From Microcoleus sp. FACHB-68 (GTDB lineage: Bacteria > Cyanobacteriota > Cyanobacteriia > Cyanobacteriales > Oscillatoriaceae), in the NCBI RefSeq assembly GCF_014695715.1, contig NZ_JACJOT010000007.1, positions 1-64,000 of the forward strand: a stretch of DNA of 64,000 bases. The letters run 5' to 3'. This document shows positions 45,901 through 54,011 of this stretch, in pieces. The position numbers were made by a program, and so were the translations under genes. Every line of letters begins with the position of its first letter. The stretch's first letter is position 1. The notes beneath the pieces are model-generated. The model searched no databases. It saw only the letters and a program-made list of their open reading frames with translations, and was not told the origin of the DNA.

Positions 45901-46709
45901 ATAATTCCTCTGTGATCAGTTCGCGCTATGATCGCAGATTCATCTAAAGCAAATTTTATATCTGAGAGCTGTTTAAGAGAGATTTTGGCTTCTTCCTCCG
46001 CGATCTTTGTGGCAGTAATATCGCGTGTTACTTTTGAGAAGCCTTTGAGGTTGCCGGCTTCGTCTCGTAACGCGGTGAGGATGGCATCAGCCCAGAACCG
46101 CGAACCGTCTTTACGAATGCGCCAACCCTTATCTTCAAACCGACCTTTAGCGGCTGCCACCTGCAAGATGCGTTCTGGCCTACTTTGTGCAATGTCTTCA
46201 GCAGTGTAAAAGCGGGAGAGATGCTGACCGATAATCTCTTTAGCTTTATAACCCTTAATGTTTTCTGCTCCCTCGTTCCAACTCACAATATACCCATCAG
46301 GATCGATCATGAAAATCGCGTAATCTTTCACACCCTGAACCAGCAAGCGGAAATTCTCTTCACTGACTCTCACCCGCTTTTCAGCCTTCAGGCGGGCGGC
46401 GTTGAGCGAACTGATCATTAGCGCCACCAGTATAAACAAGCTCAGCAGCAAAATGTCTTGTAACGCGATAGCTTGAATCGAATAGCCCGATTTCAGAAAA
46501 AAGTAGTCGAGGCACAAGGCAGATAAAATAGTGGCCAGCAACCCAGACGGGAAGCCGCCATACCAAGAGCTGAGAGCCACAGCCCCTAAAAACAGTGCGG
46601 TGGGAGTGGTTTGCAGCAATGGTTTTAGTAGGAGTGTCAGCAGCAGCGCTAGTGCTACAGCCAATACAGCTACGCCATAACGCCGCAGATACAGAAACTT
46701 CAATTTCAT
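42918..46709 (-). CDS. Hybrid sensor histidine kinase (DUF4118-PAS-PAS-GAF-PAS-GAF-HisKA-HATPase-REC)
   Basis: A large membrane-bound hybrid two-component kinase. From ATG 46709 it has 1263 residues: an N-terminal membrane module (about 5-100, DUF4118-like, four helices), PAS (about 105-230), PAS (235-355), GAF (375-545), PAS (575-695), GAF (720-865), HisKA with the phosphorylated His899 in IVSHELRTPLN, an HATPase domain (about 1000-1115, with GGLGLGLTIVRYL) and a C-terminal receiver with Asp1191 in VSDIGMPGENGYQ. The frame is open to 46748, but GGAG lies 7 bases before ATG 46709. The signal is unknown; PAS plus GAF modules suggest redox, light or small-molecule cues. No separate response regulator is adjacent. 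Confidence 0.93.
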   Translation of the reverse strand: MKLKFLYLRRYGVAVLAVALALLLTLLLKPLLQTTPTALFLGAVALSSWYGGFPSGLLATILSALCLDYFFLKSGYSIQAIALQDILLLSLFILVALMISSLNAARLKAEKRVRVSEENFRLLVQGVKDYAIFMIDPDGYIVSWNEGAENIKGYKAKEIIGQHLSRFYTAEDIAQSRPERILQVAAAKGRFEDKGWRIRKDGSRFWADAILTALRDEAGNLKGFSKVTRDITATKIAEEEAKISLKQLSDIKFALDESAIIARTDHRGIINYVNDKFCEISKFSKEELVGQDHRILNSGYHPKEFFRTLWATISSGQIWKGEIRNRAKDGTYYWVDTTIVPFVDEQGKPFQYLAIRSDITELKRVEEELRIRARQQEAIAQLGQRALSGTDLGTLMDETVRLIAQTLEVEYCKVLELLPEGNALLLRAGVGWQEGLVGHGTVGKGMDSQAGYTLASSEPVVVTDLRTETRFSGPPLLHNHGVISGLSVIIWGSRTLSNKAGQTLKSNFQNAKPWGVLGAHTTTYRKFSQDDIYFFQAAANILAQAIQRQGVEEERARILERERAARAEAEASERYNRFFAEAVPQIIWTAQADGWVDYYNQRWVDYTGMTIEETQGWGWGPVLHPDDVQKCINNWNHSVQTGEPYEIEYRFKRASDGQYRWHLGRALPMRDHNGEIVKWFGTCTDIDEQKRAEEERTQLLKREQTARAVAESAREMVQRLQAVTDAAIAHLSLDDLLNELLDRLCEVLSVDTAAVLLLDAESHTLVVRAARGVEGAIEQQLRIPIGQGVAGRIAAERQPVLIDREAYSLAYSPILQEQQIQSLMGAPLLVEDRVLGVVQVGTVNTRSFTSDDLHLLQLVAERVALAIDRANLYEAEQSARTQAEAANRIKDEFLAIVSHELRTPLNSILGWSQMLRSQKLNEGIRTKALETIERNAKQQVRVIDDILDMSRILRGKIRLNVIPVNLAGIVEETLETFKPALDAKNIQVESILAGSDTTVSGDPDRLQQIINNLLSNAIKFTPEGGRLEVKLELAGKHVQLTVSDTGIGIDAEFLPHVFEGFRQADSSTTRTHGGLGLGLTIVRYLVELHGGTIEAFSEGKDKGATFTVKLPLATKARVSWLVATEVESEGTSQDLWVLDGLRVLVVDDDTDTCELIATVLTHYGVSVTAVSSAREAFAALEQLTPDVLVSDIGMPGENGYQLIRKLRQQEATRGEQIPAVALTAFARDEDRRQAMLAGFQMHVSKPVEPAELAKVVAKLASLS

Positions 46710-47066
46710 TAACTTACTCCAGTCTGAGAGATAGCTAGGCCAACGCATTGCGCTGTATTAACAGCTCGATAACAGCTCTGTGTGACAACCCAATTTTAAC
46801 CAACTCTCAAACGGTTAAGTTTTGTATGTAGCTTCATAAAAGTAAAATTTACCCTAAGTATTAAGAATTGAGGCGTTTTATTAAAATTTTCCGCCCTTTA
46901 ATGAATTTTTAATAGGTGATTTTCTATAAGCTTATTTGTCGCAATTTCTTGGATACAAGCTTCCTATTGGAAAATATTTTACAATGTTTATTATTTTAAA
47001 AAATGCTTTAACTCTCAAATCTAATATCTAAAATTTAAAATTATAGACTCTTTAACCTGAATAGCT
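46710..47066. other. AT-rich divergent spacer
   Basis: About 360 bases between the histidine kinase and aminotransferase starts. It is strongly AT-rich (long A/T runs near 46850-47040) and presumably holds both promoters; I see no confident -35/-10 pair or binding site. Confidence 0.4.
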
Positions 47067-48374
47067 ATGCTGAGCGTTCCCACCAACTGGACTCTGCCTC
47101 GCACTCCCCAGCTCTTGACATCCCTGCCTGGGCCTCGCGCCCGTGCGCTTGTAGAGCGAGATCGGGCTGTAACGTCCCCTTCCTACACTCGTGGTTACCC
47201 CTTGGTAGTGGCTCGCGGTGCCGGCTGTATGCTCGAAGATGTGGATGGCAACGTTTTTTTAGACTTAACTGCCGGCATTGCAGTCACGGCAACCGGCCAT
47301 GCTCATCCTGAAGTTGTCGCAGCTATCCAAGAGCAGTCTGCGCGTCTAGTGCATATGTCGGGAACTGATTTTTATTATGAACCGATGGTGCAGCTGGCAG
47401 AAGACTTAGCCAAACGCGCTCCCTTTCCCAATGGTGCGCGGGTGTTTTTCAGCAATTCTGGGGCGGAGTCGAACGAAGGGGCGATAAAACTGGCGCGTTA
47501 CTATACAAGGCGATCACTGATCATTGCCTTCCTGGGCGCTTTTCACGGGCGCACTTATGGCGCGATGTCTCTCACCGGCTCTAAAACTGTCCAGCGCCAG
47601 CAATTTGGGCCATTGTTACCCGGTGTCACCCACATCCCTTACGGCACCCATGAAAGCCTAGATTACCTAGAACAAAAGCTTTTCCCCACAGTGCTGCCGC
47701 CGGCAGAGGTAGCGGCGATCGTCGTTGAACCGATTCAAGGAGAAGGGGGTTATATTGTGCCGGAAGATGGCTTTTTAGAGCGCATTCGCAGTATTTGCTC
47801 TCGCCACGGCATTCTGATGATTGTTGATGAAGTGCAAGCCGGCATGGGGCGCACCGGCAAACTTTTTGCCACTGAACACTGGGGTGTGATGCCAGATATT
47901 ATTACCCTTGCCAAAGGCATTGCCAGCGGTTTGCCTCTCGGTGCTATTTTATCTCGACCTGAGTTAATGACATGGCCGCCCGGTTCCCATGCAACAACCT
48001 TTGGCGGCAATCCGGTTGCCTGTGCTGCTGCGAATGTGACGTTACGATTACTAGAAGCCGGTTTGATTGATAATGCTTATAAAATGGGTGAGCTATTACA
48101 AGCGGGGCTAAGTAAGCTGGCAAGCCGGTTTAGTCGGGTTTCTTTGCCACGAGGCAAAGGTTTGATGGTGGCAATTGATTTACTTGATAGCGACGGTCAT
48201 TTAAATTCTGAGTTACGGGATCAAATTGTGGATCGGGCTTTTTACAAAGGATTATTATTACTGGGGTGCGGTAAATCTGCGATTCGGTTTTGCCCACCTT
48301 TAGTTATTGAAAGCGATCAGGTTGAAACGGCTTTACAGATTCTCACGGAGTTGTTTGAAGAACTAGGTTGTTAA
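47067..48374 (+). CDS. Class III aminotransferase (acetylornithine/GABA family)
   Basis: PLP-dependent fold-type I aminotransferase of 435 residues. Landmarks: LDLTAGIAVTATGHAHPEV (about 72-90), the phosphate-cup FFSNSGAESNEGAIKLARYY, FLGAFHGRTYGAMSLTGS, the PLP-ring Asp in LMIVDEVQAGMGRTGK, and the Schiff-base Lys in ITLAKGIASGLPLGAI (about 278). It is not ArgD itself by its long N-terminus (YTRGYPLVVARGAGC) and resembles broad-range omega-aminotransferases of this subfamily. The donor could be lysine, ornithine, GABA or another omega-amino acid. It is followed by the DUF1338 gene on the same strand after 400 bases. Confidence 0.88.
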   Translation: MLSVPTNWTLPRTPQLLTSLPGPRARALVERDRAVTSPSYTRGYPLVVARGAGCMLEDVDGNVFLDLTAGIAVTATGHAHPEVVAAIQEQSARLVHMSGTDFYYEPMVQLAEDLAKRAPFPNGARVFFSNSGAESNEGAIKLARYYTRRSLIIAFLGAFHGRTYGAMSLTGSKTVQRQQFGPLLPGVTHIPYGTHESLDYLEQKLFPTVLPPAEVAAIVVEPIQGEGGYIVPEDGFLERIRSICSRHGILMIVDEVQAGMGRTGKLFATEHWGVMPDIITLAKGIASGLPLGAILSRPELMTWPPGSHATTFGGNPVACAAANVTLRLLEAGLIDNAYKMGELLQAGLSKLASRFSRVSLPRGKGLMVAIDLLDSDGHLNSELRDQIVDRAFYKGLLLLGCGKSAIRFCPPLVIESDQVETALQILTELFEELGC

Positions 48375-48401
48375 GTAAATACATAAGAGTGGCATAAAGC
48401 C

Positions 48402-48426
48402 AGCCTGTGGTCATTCATCACAGGCT
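48402..48426. terminator. Hairpin after the aminotransferase gene
   Basis: A perfect 8-bp stem AGCCTGTG/CACAGGCT with a 9-base loop, 28 bases after the stop codon. There is no T-run, so it may stabilise the 3' end rather than terminate. The preceding GTGGCATAAAGC is repeated at 53887-53898. Confidence 0.5.
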
Positions 48427-48564
48427 AAAAGCCTACTATGTAAGCAAGATCGCCGATTTGATTTTTCGACTAATGAACCATTGTTAATAAAGTTTCGCTC
48501 CTAAAAAAGGAGGTTTACCCAACCGGATTTAGTATCATCTGCCCATACCTGACGGCATCCTGTA

Positions 48565-48595
48565 TTCATCTGCGTTTATCTGCGTTTATCTGCGG
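48565..48595. repeat. TTTATCTGCG decamer repeats
   Basis: Three tandem copies of a 10-base unit, TTCATCTGCG then TTTATCTGCG twice more (last ending CGG). The unit is the same as the arms of the inverted repeat between urtA and urtB. Confidence 0.8.
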
Positions 48596-48774
48596 TTAAT
48601 AAAAAGATGATAGTTGCCCAGAGAAGCTCCAAATCTTTAAAATTATATAGGTCAATTTGCTTGATTTTATTATTTTCTTTGCTTAGAATTTGAATTTCTA
48701 TGGTTTTTAAATTTAATTAAAAGTTTAATATTTAGTTTTAACAGAAAATTAGAAAATTAAGGAGTGTAGAGCCA

Positions 48775-49734
48775 ATGATAGCCAACTCGTCTGATACCAA
48801 CTTAAAAAATATCGAAATTGCCGGCAAGCTGTGGAATAAATTGTGGGAAAATTACAGCGCCAGGGTAAGTTATGCCGGCATCTATCAGCAAATGATCTTA
48901 GAAGCCGGTGGCACAATAGCCAATGACCACATCGCTTTCCGTTCCTTGCGTCTGAATGTCGAAACTCCCCAAGGCAAGAAAAACTTGGGAATTGAATATA
49001 TCGAGCAAATTGCAGAAGCTTTGGGTTACTTCGTTGCTGGAGAATTATCCTTCCCCGATCAAAAACTTTATGCCCGTCATTACCGGCACCCTCAGCAAGA
49101 ACAATTTGATTTACCTAAACTGTTTATCAGCGAACTAATTGTTGAAGAACTGCCGGCAGACATCGCACAATTAATTGAGCAAACTGTCACCACCGATCTC
49201 GCAATAGCAACCCAATCAATTGCCTCTCTAATGAACACAGCAGACACAGAACACATTGCCGATCAACTTCAAAAAATCTTCACCCGTCCTTGGCAACCCC
49301 CCTTACGCTCAACCGTCGAAACTGTTAATAAAATCACTCAATATGGAGCTTGGGTGCTGCTGCATGGTTATGCTGTGAACCACTTCACCGGCTACATCAA
49401 CCGCCACAATACCCAACAATACCCCGATATCGAAAGCACAGCCCGTGGCTTAGCCGAACGAGGCGTTCCGATGAAAGCCGAAATCGAAGGCAATCGAAGC
49501 ACAGGTTTGCGTCAGACAGCAACCCAAGCCATTACAGAAAACGTGCCGGTGCGAGATGATATCACTAAAGAACTTATTACCATCCCTTGGACTTATGCCT
49601 ATTACGAAATAGCCGAGCGCAACCTCATAGAAATTGCGCCCGGACAAACGGCACTATTTGAAGCATTTCTCGGCCCTAACGCCCAAAATTTATTTGAAAT
49701 GACGCGTATTGCGGACGAGGGCGTGGAAAAATAA
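48775..49734 (+). CDS. DUF1338 protein (2-oxoadipate dioxygenase/decarboxylase family)
   Basis: A 319-residue protein of the DUF1338 family. Characterised members (HglS of Pseudomonas putida) are iron enzymes converting 2-oxoadipate to D-2-hydroxyglutarate in lysine breakdown. Likely metal and substrate residues are visible: His and Arg in ANDHIAFRSLR (about 54-64), the His in GYAVNHFTGYINRHN (about 200-213) and the Glu in YYEIAERNLIEIAPGQ (about 281). AAGGAG stands before the ATG. Together with the class III aminotransferase and aldehyde dehydrogenase nearby, it may belong to lysine or aminoadipate catabolism. Its stop abuts the stop of pyruvate kinase with no base between. Confidence 0.83.
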   Translation: MIANSSDTNLKNIEIAGKLWNKLWENYSARVSYAGIYQQMILEAGGTIANDHIAFRSLRLNVETPQGKKNLGIEYIEQIAEALGYFVAGELSFPDQKLYARHYRHPQQEQFDLPKLFISELIVEELPADIAQLIEQTVTTDLAIATQSIASLMNTADTEHIADQLQKIFTRPWQPPLRSTVETVNKITQYGAWVLLHGYAVNHFTGYINRHNTQQYPDIESTARGLAERGVPMKAEIEGNRSTGLRQTATQAITENVPVRDDITKELITIPWTYAYYEIAERNLIEIAPGQTALFEAFLGPNAQNLFEMTRIADEGVEK

Positions 49735-51156
49735 CTAAACCAACTGAGTTTCCCCAATGCGGTGAACCTTAATTAAATTCGTCACGCCAGTAAAAGGTAA
49801 AGGCAAGCCGGCAGTCATCACAACAACATCTCCCTTAGAGACATATCCAGCTTCAAGCACAGCCTGTTCCGCGAAGAAAATCATCTGATCGGTACTAGAA
49901 ACCTGCTGAAGGAGAAGTGATCGCACACCCCAATAGAGAGCCAGCCGGCGCTGCACCAACACTGAAGGCGTTAAGGCAATTACAGGAATTGGCTGCCGGT
50001 ATTTAGACAGGATTCGCGCAGTAAATCCATGTTCTGTAAAGCAGATAATCGCTTTTGCCTTTAAATCTTCTGCCAACTGGCAAGCCGCATGAGCCACAGA
50101 GTTGGACATCTCCAAATCCTTGACTCCGCTGAGGTACTTGGTAGAGCGGACTAACTGTGCCTCTACCGTTTCCGCAATCCGGGCCATTGTTTTGACTGTT
50201 TCCACCGGATAGCGTCCCACTGCCGTCTCGCCGGAAAGCATAATCGCATCTGTGCCGTCAATAATCGCATTTGCGACGTCAGAAACCTCTGCACGAGTGG
50301 GCCGGGGGTTGTAAATCATGGACTCTAGCATCTGAGTCGCCGTGATCACCGGCTTGAGATGGCTGTGGCACATTTCAATAATCGACTTTTGGATAATGGG
50401 AACCTGTTCCAAAGGCATTTCCACACCCAAGTCCCCCCGCGCCACCATCACCACATCAGCAGCATCGACAATACCTTCAAGTTCCTCAACGGCTTCGTGA
50501 CGTTCCACCTTGGCAACCACATTCGTTGCTTTTTCCTTGCGTTTAACGGCACCTTTGACTTCTTTGATATCCGAAGCTTCCCGAACAAAGGAAAGCGCCA
50601 CATAATCAACATTTTGGCTCAACCCAAAGTTTAAATCTTCGATGTCTTTGTCTGTTAAAGCAGGAGTCGAGATCGAAGATTGACTGAGGTTAATCCCCTT
50701 ATGACTTTCCAGGGGGCCACCATGAATCACGGTTGCATGAATTTCACTGCCGGCCACTTTGTCCACCCGAAGGCGAAGCAGTCCATCATTAATGAGCAAG
50801 GGTTCTCCCTCCTTAACATCCGAGGCGAGTCCCTTATAGGTGCAACTAAATCGCTCTGCGGTGCCGGTGACTTCATTCATGGTGATCACAGTTTTCTCAC
50901 CGGCTCTTAAAATGGCTCCATCTTCCATGTCTCCCACCCGAATTTTCGGGCCCTGTAAATCTTGGAGAATGGCCAGAGGACGATTGAGTTCAGAAGAAAT
51001 TTCCTGCAAGATGTGAATGTTTTTCTCGTGGGTTGCGTATTCTCCGTGAGAAAAATTGAGGCGGGCCACATCCATGCCGGCCTCTACCATCGCTTTAATC
51101 GTCTGGTAATCGGAACTAGCGGGGCCAAGGGTGCAGATAATTTTGGTTTTACGCAT
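49735..51156 (-). CDS. pyk: Pyruvate kinase
   Basis: Last step of glycolysis: phosphoenolpyruvate plus ADP to pyruvate plus ATP. The 473-residue protein begins MRKTKIICTLGPASSD, has LNFSHGEYATHEKN (active-site Arg/Asn/Ser region), the MVARGDLGVEMP motif, and the signature with the conserved Lys/Thr/Gln/Glu in KPVITATQMLESMI. The C-terminal allosteric domain is present and complete, without the extra PEP-utiliser-like domain found in the second cyanobacterial isoform, so it is the short type. It is monocistronic and converges head-on with the DUF1338 gene. Confidence 0.97.
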   Translation of the reverse strand: MRKTKIICTLGPASSDYQTIKAMVEAGMDVARLNFSHGEYATHEKNIHILQEISSELNRPLAILQDLQGPKIRVGDMEDGAILRAGEKTVITMNEVTGTAERFSCTYKGLASDVKEGEPLLINDGLLRLRVDKVAGSEIHATVIHGGPLESHKGINLSQSSISTPALTDKDIEDLNFGLSQNVDYVALSFVREASDIKEVKGAVKRKEKATNVVAKVERHEAVEELEGIVDAADVVMVARGDLGVEMPLEQVPIIQKSIIEMCHSHLKPVITATQMLESMIYNPRPTRAEVSDVANAIIDGTDAIMLSGETAVGRYPVETVKTMARIAETVEAQLVRSTKYLSGVKDLEMSNSVAHAACQLAEDLKAKAIICFTEHGFTARILSKYRQPIPVIALTPSVLVQRRLALYWGVRSLLLQQVSSTDQMIFFAEQAVLEAGYVSKGDVVVMTAGLPLPFTGVTNLIKVHRIGETQLV

Positions 51157-51433
51157 ATATAGTCCGGTTTGATGGGACGTGATTCTGCGAATTTGTTCAG
51201 TTACAGGGTAACAAATGTTCAGAAACCAAGAGCGATGGGGAAATTGTGTCGGCTGCTTTGGGGATACAGACAGGCTTATCGGCCAGCCAATGTTCTGAAA
51301 GTGCCTGTCAGTGTAAATGCAACGCAGTATTCCTATAAAACTAGGTCACAGCTCGGTTAACCTAGGAACGGCAGAATCCATTATGGTAATTGCTTGATAT
51401 CAAATACTTCTATCTTTAGGACAAGAATTGCAC

Positions 51434-52831
51434 ATGGGACGAGTTTTTATTTCAGCCGGCCACGGGGGTTATGAGGGACAAGTTCTCGATTCCGGCGTAG
51501 TAGCCGGTGGCACCACAGAAGCCAGAGAAATGATTTTGCTGCGCGATATGGTGATAACAGAGTTGCGCTCTCGCAATTTAGAAGTCTTGGCTGTACCGGA
51601 CGAGCTGAGTATGAAACAGACCATTGAATGGATTAATGCTCGTCAGCGTCCGGGTGATGTTGCCCTAGAAATTCATGCCGATGCGTATTTCAATCCAGCA
51701 ACCAGGGGCGCTAGCGTTTATTACATCGCCAACAACGAACGGCGCAAAGCAGATGCAGAACTGCTGCTGCTGGGATTGCTACGGCGGCTACCTCAACTGC
51801 CCAGTCGGGGCGCTAAGCCTGACATTACCACCGAGGTCGGGAGTTTGCCCTTTTGTCGGGGAATTATTATTCCGTCAATGCAGATGGAAGTTGGCTTTCT
51901 CACCAATCCAGATGACCGATATCTGATCCAAAACCGACGCCGGGATATCGCTTTAGGAATTGCAGACGGACTGGCGGCGTGGGTGCGCGGAACGACCTTA
52001 CCAACGCCAACGCCAACGCCAACGCCAACTCCTATCCCAGTGCCAGATCCAACCCCAGGGCCGGCAGATACTTATCCATTATGCAATATCAACATTAACG
52101 GGCAGTTGTACGGCGAGAAAGGCATCCTTATCAACGGCAATGCCTACGTTCCAATTGATTTAATCGATAGTTTGGGAATCGATCTGACAAGAGCCTCCCA
52201 AGTTCGCCGCGTTACCTACAGAAATATTGTCTATCTCAGAGCAGTTGAACTGCGGGATTTCAATATCTCTTTAGGTTGGGACTCTTCTACCCGCACCGTC
52301 AGTCTTCGCTCTATTTTGAATGTGTGCGCCGGCCAGCTCGATAAGATTATGGGGCATGGTAACACCAGCGAAATGGAGTTAATCATGTTTCTTAAAGCCA
52401 ACAATGACGCTGCCCTGAACCAGTTTCCAGATATCCCCAAGCTTTATAGGGAGGAAGCCAGTATTGAGGGCGTCAATTATGACATTGCGTTCTGTCAAAT
52501 GTGTTTAGAAACCGCATTTCTGCGCTTTGTCAGCGGTGTTAGACCTTCTCAAAATAACTTTGCCGGTTTAGGGGGAGTGGGCACCGGCATTGAGGGAGCT
52601 TCTTTCCCCAGCGCCAGAATTGGCGTCAGAGCACACATCCAGCATTTAAAAGCTTATGCCTCTACAGAGCCAATTGTTCAGGAAATCGTCGATCCCAGGT
52701 TTCGCTTTGTCACGCGAGGGGTTGCCCCTTTGGTAGATCAGCTAAGCGGACGCTGGGCGGCAAATTTAGAATATGGGGCGAAAATCATGGCTCTCCTCAG
52801 ACGGTTGTATGAGTCAGCGAAGTTGTTGTAG
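51434..52831 (+). CDS. N-acetylmuramoyl-L-alanine amidase with glucosaminidase-like domain
   Basis: Peptidoglycan hydrolase of 465 residues from ATG 51434. The N-terminal Amidase_3 domain (about 1-180) has the zinc ligands His in ISAGHGGYEG, Glu in TTEAREM, His in EIHADAY and the catalytic Glu in MEVGFLTNP. A TPTPTPTP linker (about 187-212) leads to a small domain resembling the copper-amine-oxidase N-terminal repeat (215-290), and the C-terminal 150 residues look like a FlgJ-type glucosaminidase (FCQMCLETAFLRF and QNNFAGLGGVG). No signal peptide is evident: the protein begins MGRVFISAGHGG directly, so export must be unusual or absent. ATG is chosen over TTG 51428. Confidence 0.87.
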   Translation: MGRVFISAGHGGYEGQVLDSGVVAGGTTEAREMILLRDMVITELRSRNLEVLAVPDELSMKQTIEWINARQRPGDVALEIHADAYFNPATRGASVYYIANNERRKADAELLLLGLLRRLPQLPSRGAKPDITTEVGSLPFCRGIIIPSMQMEVGFLTNPDDRYLIQNRRRDIALGIADGLAAWVRGTTLPTPTPTPTPTPIPVPDPTPGPADTYPLCNININGQLYGEKGILINGNAYVPIDLIDSLGIDLTRASQVRRVTYRNIVYLRAVELRDFNISLGWDSSTRTVSLRSILNVCAGQLDKIMGHGNTSEMELIMFLKANNDAALNQFPDIPKLYREEASIEGVNYDIAFCQMCLETAFLRFVSGVRPSQNNFAGLGGVGTGIEGASFPSARIGVRAHIQHLKAYASTEPIVQEIVDPRFRFVTRGVAPLVDQLSGRWAANLEYGAKIMALLRRLYESAKLL

Positions 52832-52832
52832 G

Positions 52833-52882
52833 AGAATGGGGAATGGGGAATGGGGGATAGGGCATGGGGCATTGGGCATTGG
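52833..52882. repeat. GGGGAAT/GGGGCAT heptamer repeat
   Basis: Tandem degenerate heptamers (GAATGGG, GCATTGG) starting within two bases of the amidase stop; same family as 32745-32852 and 42789-42917, but lacking the 25-base core. Confidence 0.88.
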
Positions 52883-52908
52883 ATGAGAAACTTTTCTCCC
52901 ACTCCCCC

Positions 52909-52940
52909 ACTCAGGACTCAGGACTCAGGACTCAGCACTC
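52909..52940. repeat. ACTCAGG heptamer repeat
   Basis: Four tandem ACTCAGG/ACTCAGC heptamers immediately before the 3' end of the convergent membrane protein gene; same type as 32891-32923. Confidence 0.88.
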
Positions 52941-52942
52941 CC

Positions 52943-53716
52943 TTAAGCTGTCTTAAAGAACCGAATAATTTCCCGAACGTGGTCGAGAAATTGGCCGTCA
53001 GTGCTGAGCTGGGCGACCGCATTTTGCGATTCTCTGGCTAGCCGATCATGCTCAGCCTGATTTGTGACTCGTAGCTGTTCTAAAGAAGCCGCAACGCGGG
53101 TTAGCTCGTTACGAGTCGCGAGTGATTGGCGCTCTTGGGTGGAGACCCAAGAGGTGGGATTTTCAGGGTTCAGTTGCTGTTGCAGTTGCTCGACGGTTGA
53201 CTCCAAAGTGATGACGCGCTGGCGCAATTCCACAACGTCTTCGCGGGGATACTGCACTTCTTGACCGATCGCACGCAGACGCGCGGCTAAATACTCATAA
53301 CCTCTGACTGCCGGCCTTAAAAGCGTTAGAAGTAAGGCGGCACCGGAACTGACATAGCCAACTGCACTGATGCCGGTGATTGCCAAAGTGTAGAGTCCGA
53401 TGGCTGAAAGCAAATGCAGTGCAATGGCAACGAGAAGCGAACGCGACGCTAAACGTTTGACGTATGTCACTTGCTTTTCATCGACTGCAATTCCCTTTTC
53501 AGTGGATCGTTCGGCTTCTGCTAAAACTTCTTTAGCCTGAAAATAGACATTCCAAGGCACGGTGACAATCACTACCAACCACCAAAAACTCGCTCCGCCA
53601 ATCACCCAGTCCAGAATGCTGCCGGCGGGGATGTGTAACCATTGCAGTAGTCCAAAGGCTAGCAGCAGCAAAACAACTAATCCAGCACTAAAACTGGTGA
53701 AAAAGCTTAAATACAT
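52943..53716 (-). CDS. Membrane protein with cytoplasmic coiled coil, function unknown
   Basis: A 257-residue protein I do not recognise. It has four hydrophobic segments: about 6-28, 35-58, 93-112 and 116-135, with a charged loop between the second and third. The C-terminal half (about 150-250) is soluble and coiled-coil-like: VVELRQRVITLESTVEQLQQQL and later ELTRVAASLEQLRVTNQAEHDRLARES. The protein may anchor a coiled-coil partner at the inner membrane. It converges with the amidase gene across two heptamer repeats and has no clear operon partner. Confidence 0.75.
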   Translation of the reverse strand: MYLSFFTSFSAGLVVLLLLAFGLLQWLHIPAGSILDWVIGGASFWWLVVIVTVPWNVYFQAKEVLAEAERSTEKGIAVDEKQVTYVKRLASRSLLVAIALHLLSAIGLYTLAITGISAVGYVSSGAALLLTLLRPAVRGYEYLAARLRAIGQEVQYPREDVVELRQRVITLESTVEQLQQQLNPENPTSWVSTQERQSLATRNELTRVAASLEQLRVTNQAEHDRLARESQNAVAQLSTDGQFLDHVREIIRFFKTA

Positions 53717-53765
53717 TCCAGTAACCTCAGCTGTGAAGGGGTTGCTTTGATCGTGGATAAGTTTT

Positions 53766-53841
53766 TTACTTTGTTTCTGCCAGTTTGTGACAGTTAAGCC
53801 GGCTTACTTTGTTTTTGCCAGTTTGTGACAGTTAAGCCGGC
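53766..53841. repeat. 38-base tandem duplication
   Basis: Copies 53766-53803 and 53804-53841 differ at one base (TTGTTTCTGCC versus TTGTTTTTGCC). Each ends in GTTAAGCCGGC. A recent local duplication in noncoding DNA. Confidence 0.92.
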
Positions 53842-53979
53842 TGCATAGGTTCGCCGGTTGAGAGCGCTTGTGACACTTTGTCTAAGTGGCATAAAGCAGG
53901 CAACCCGGCGCGGCTGGGCGGGATTATTTTCAATGTTTGGGGTTTAACATTGCGATCAATATCGATCCTTAAAAAATAT

Positions 53980-54011
53980 AATTCCCCTGGCCGATCTCAG
54001 TCAGGGGAATT
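53980..54011. terminator. Terminator-like hairpin AATTCCCCTG/CAGGGGAATT
   Basis: A perfect 10-bp stem with a 12-base loop, preceded by AAAAAATATA and followed by TTAAAG. On the minus strand the hairpin is followed by TATATTTTTT, fitting a rho-independent terminator. No gene ends next to it on that strand, so it may end an unrecognised RNA. Confidence 0.6.

Larger units (their letters stand above)
48375..48774. other. 400-base spacer with repeats
   Basis: No coding frame is supported. It contains the hairpin at 48402-48426, a second short hairpin CTCC/GGAG at 48501-48515, and decamer repeats at 48565-48595. The last 120 bases are AT-rich and probably hold the promoter of the DUF1338 gene. Confidence 0.5.

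Noticed and set aside
48565-48595. Possible CRISPR array from short tandem units
   Set aside because: Units are 10 bases without spacers; this is a simple tandem repeat.
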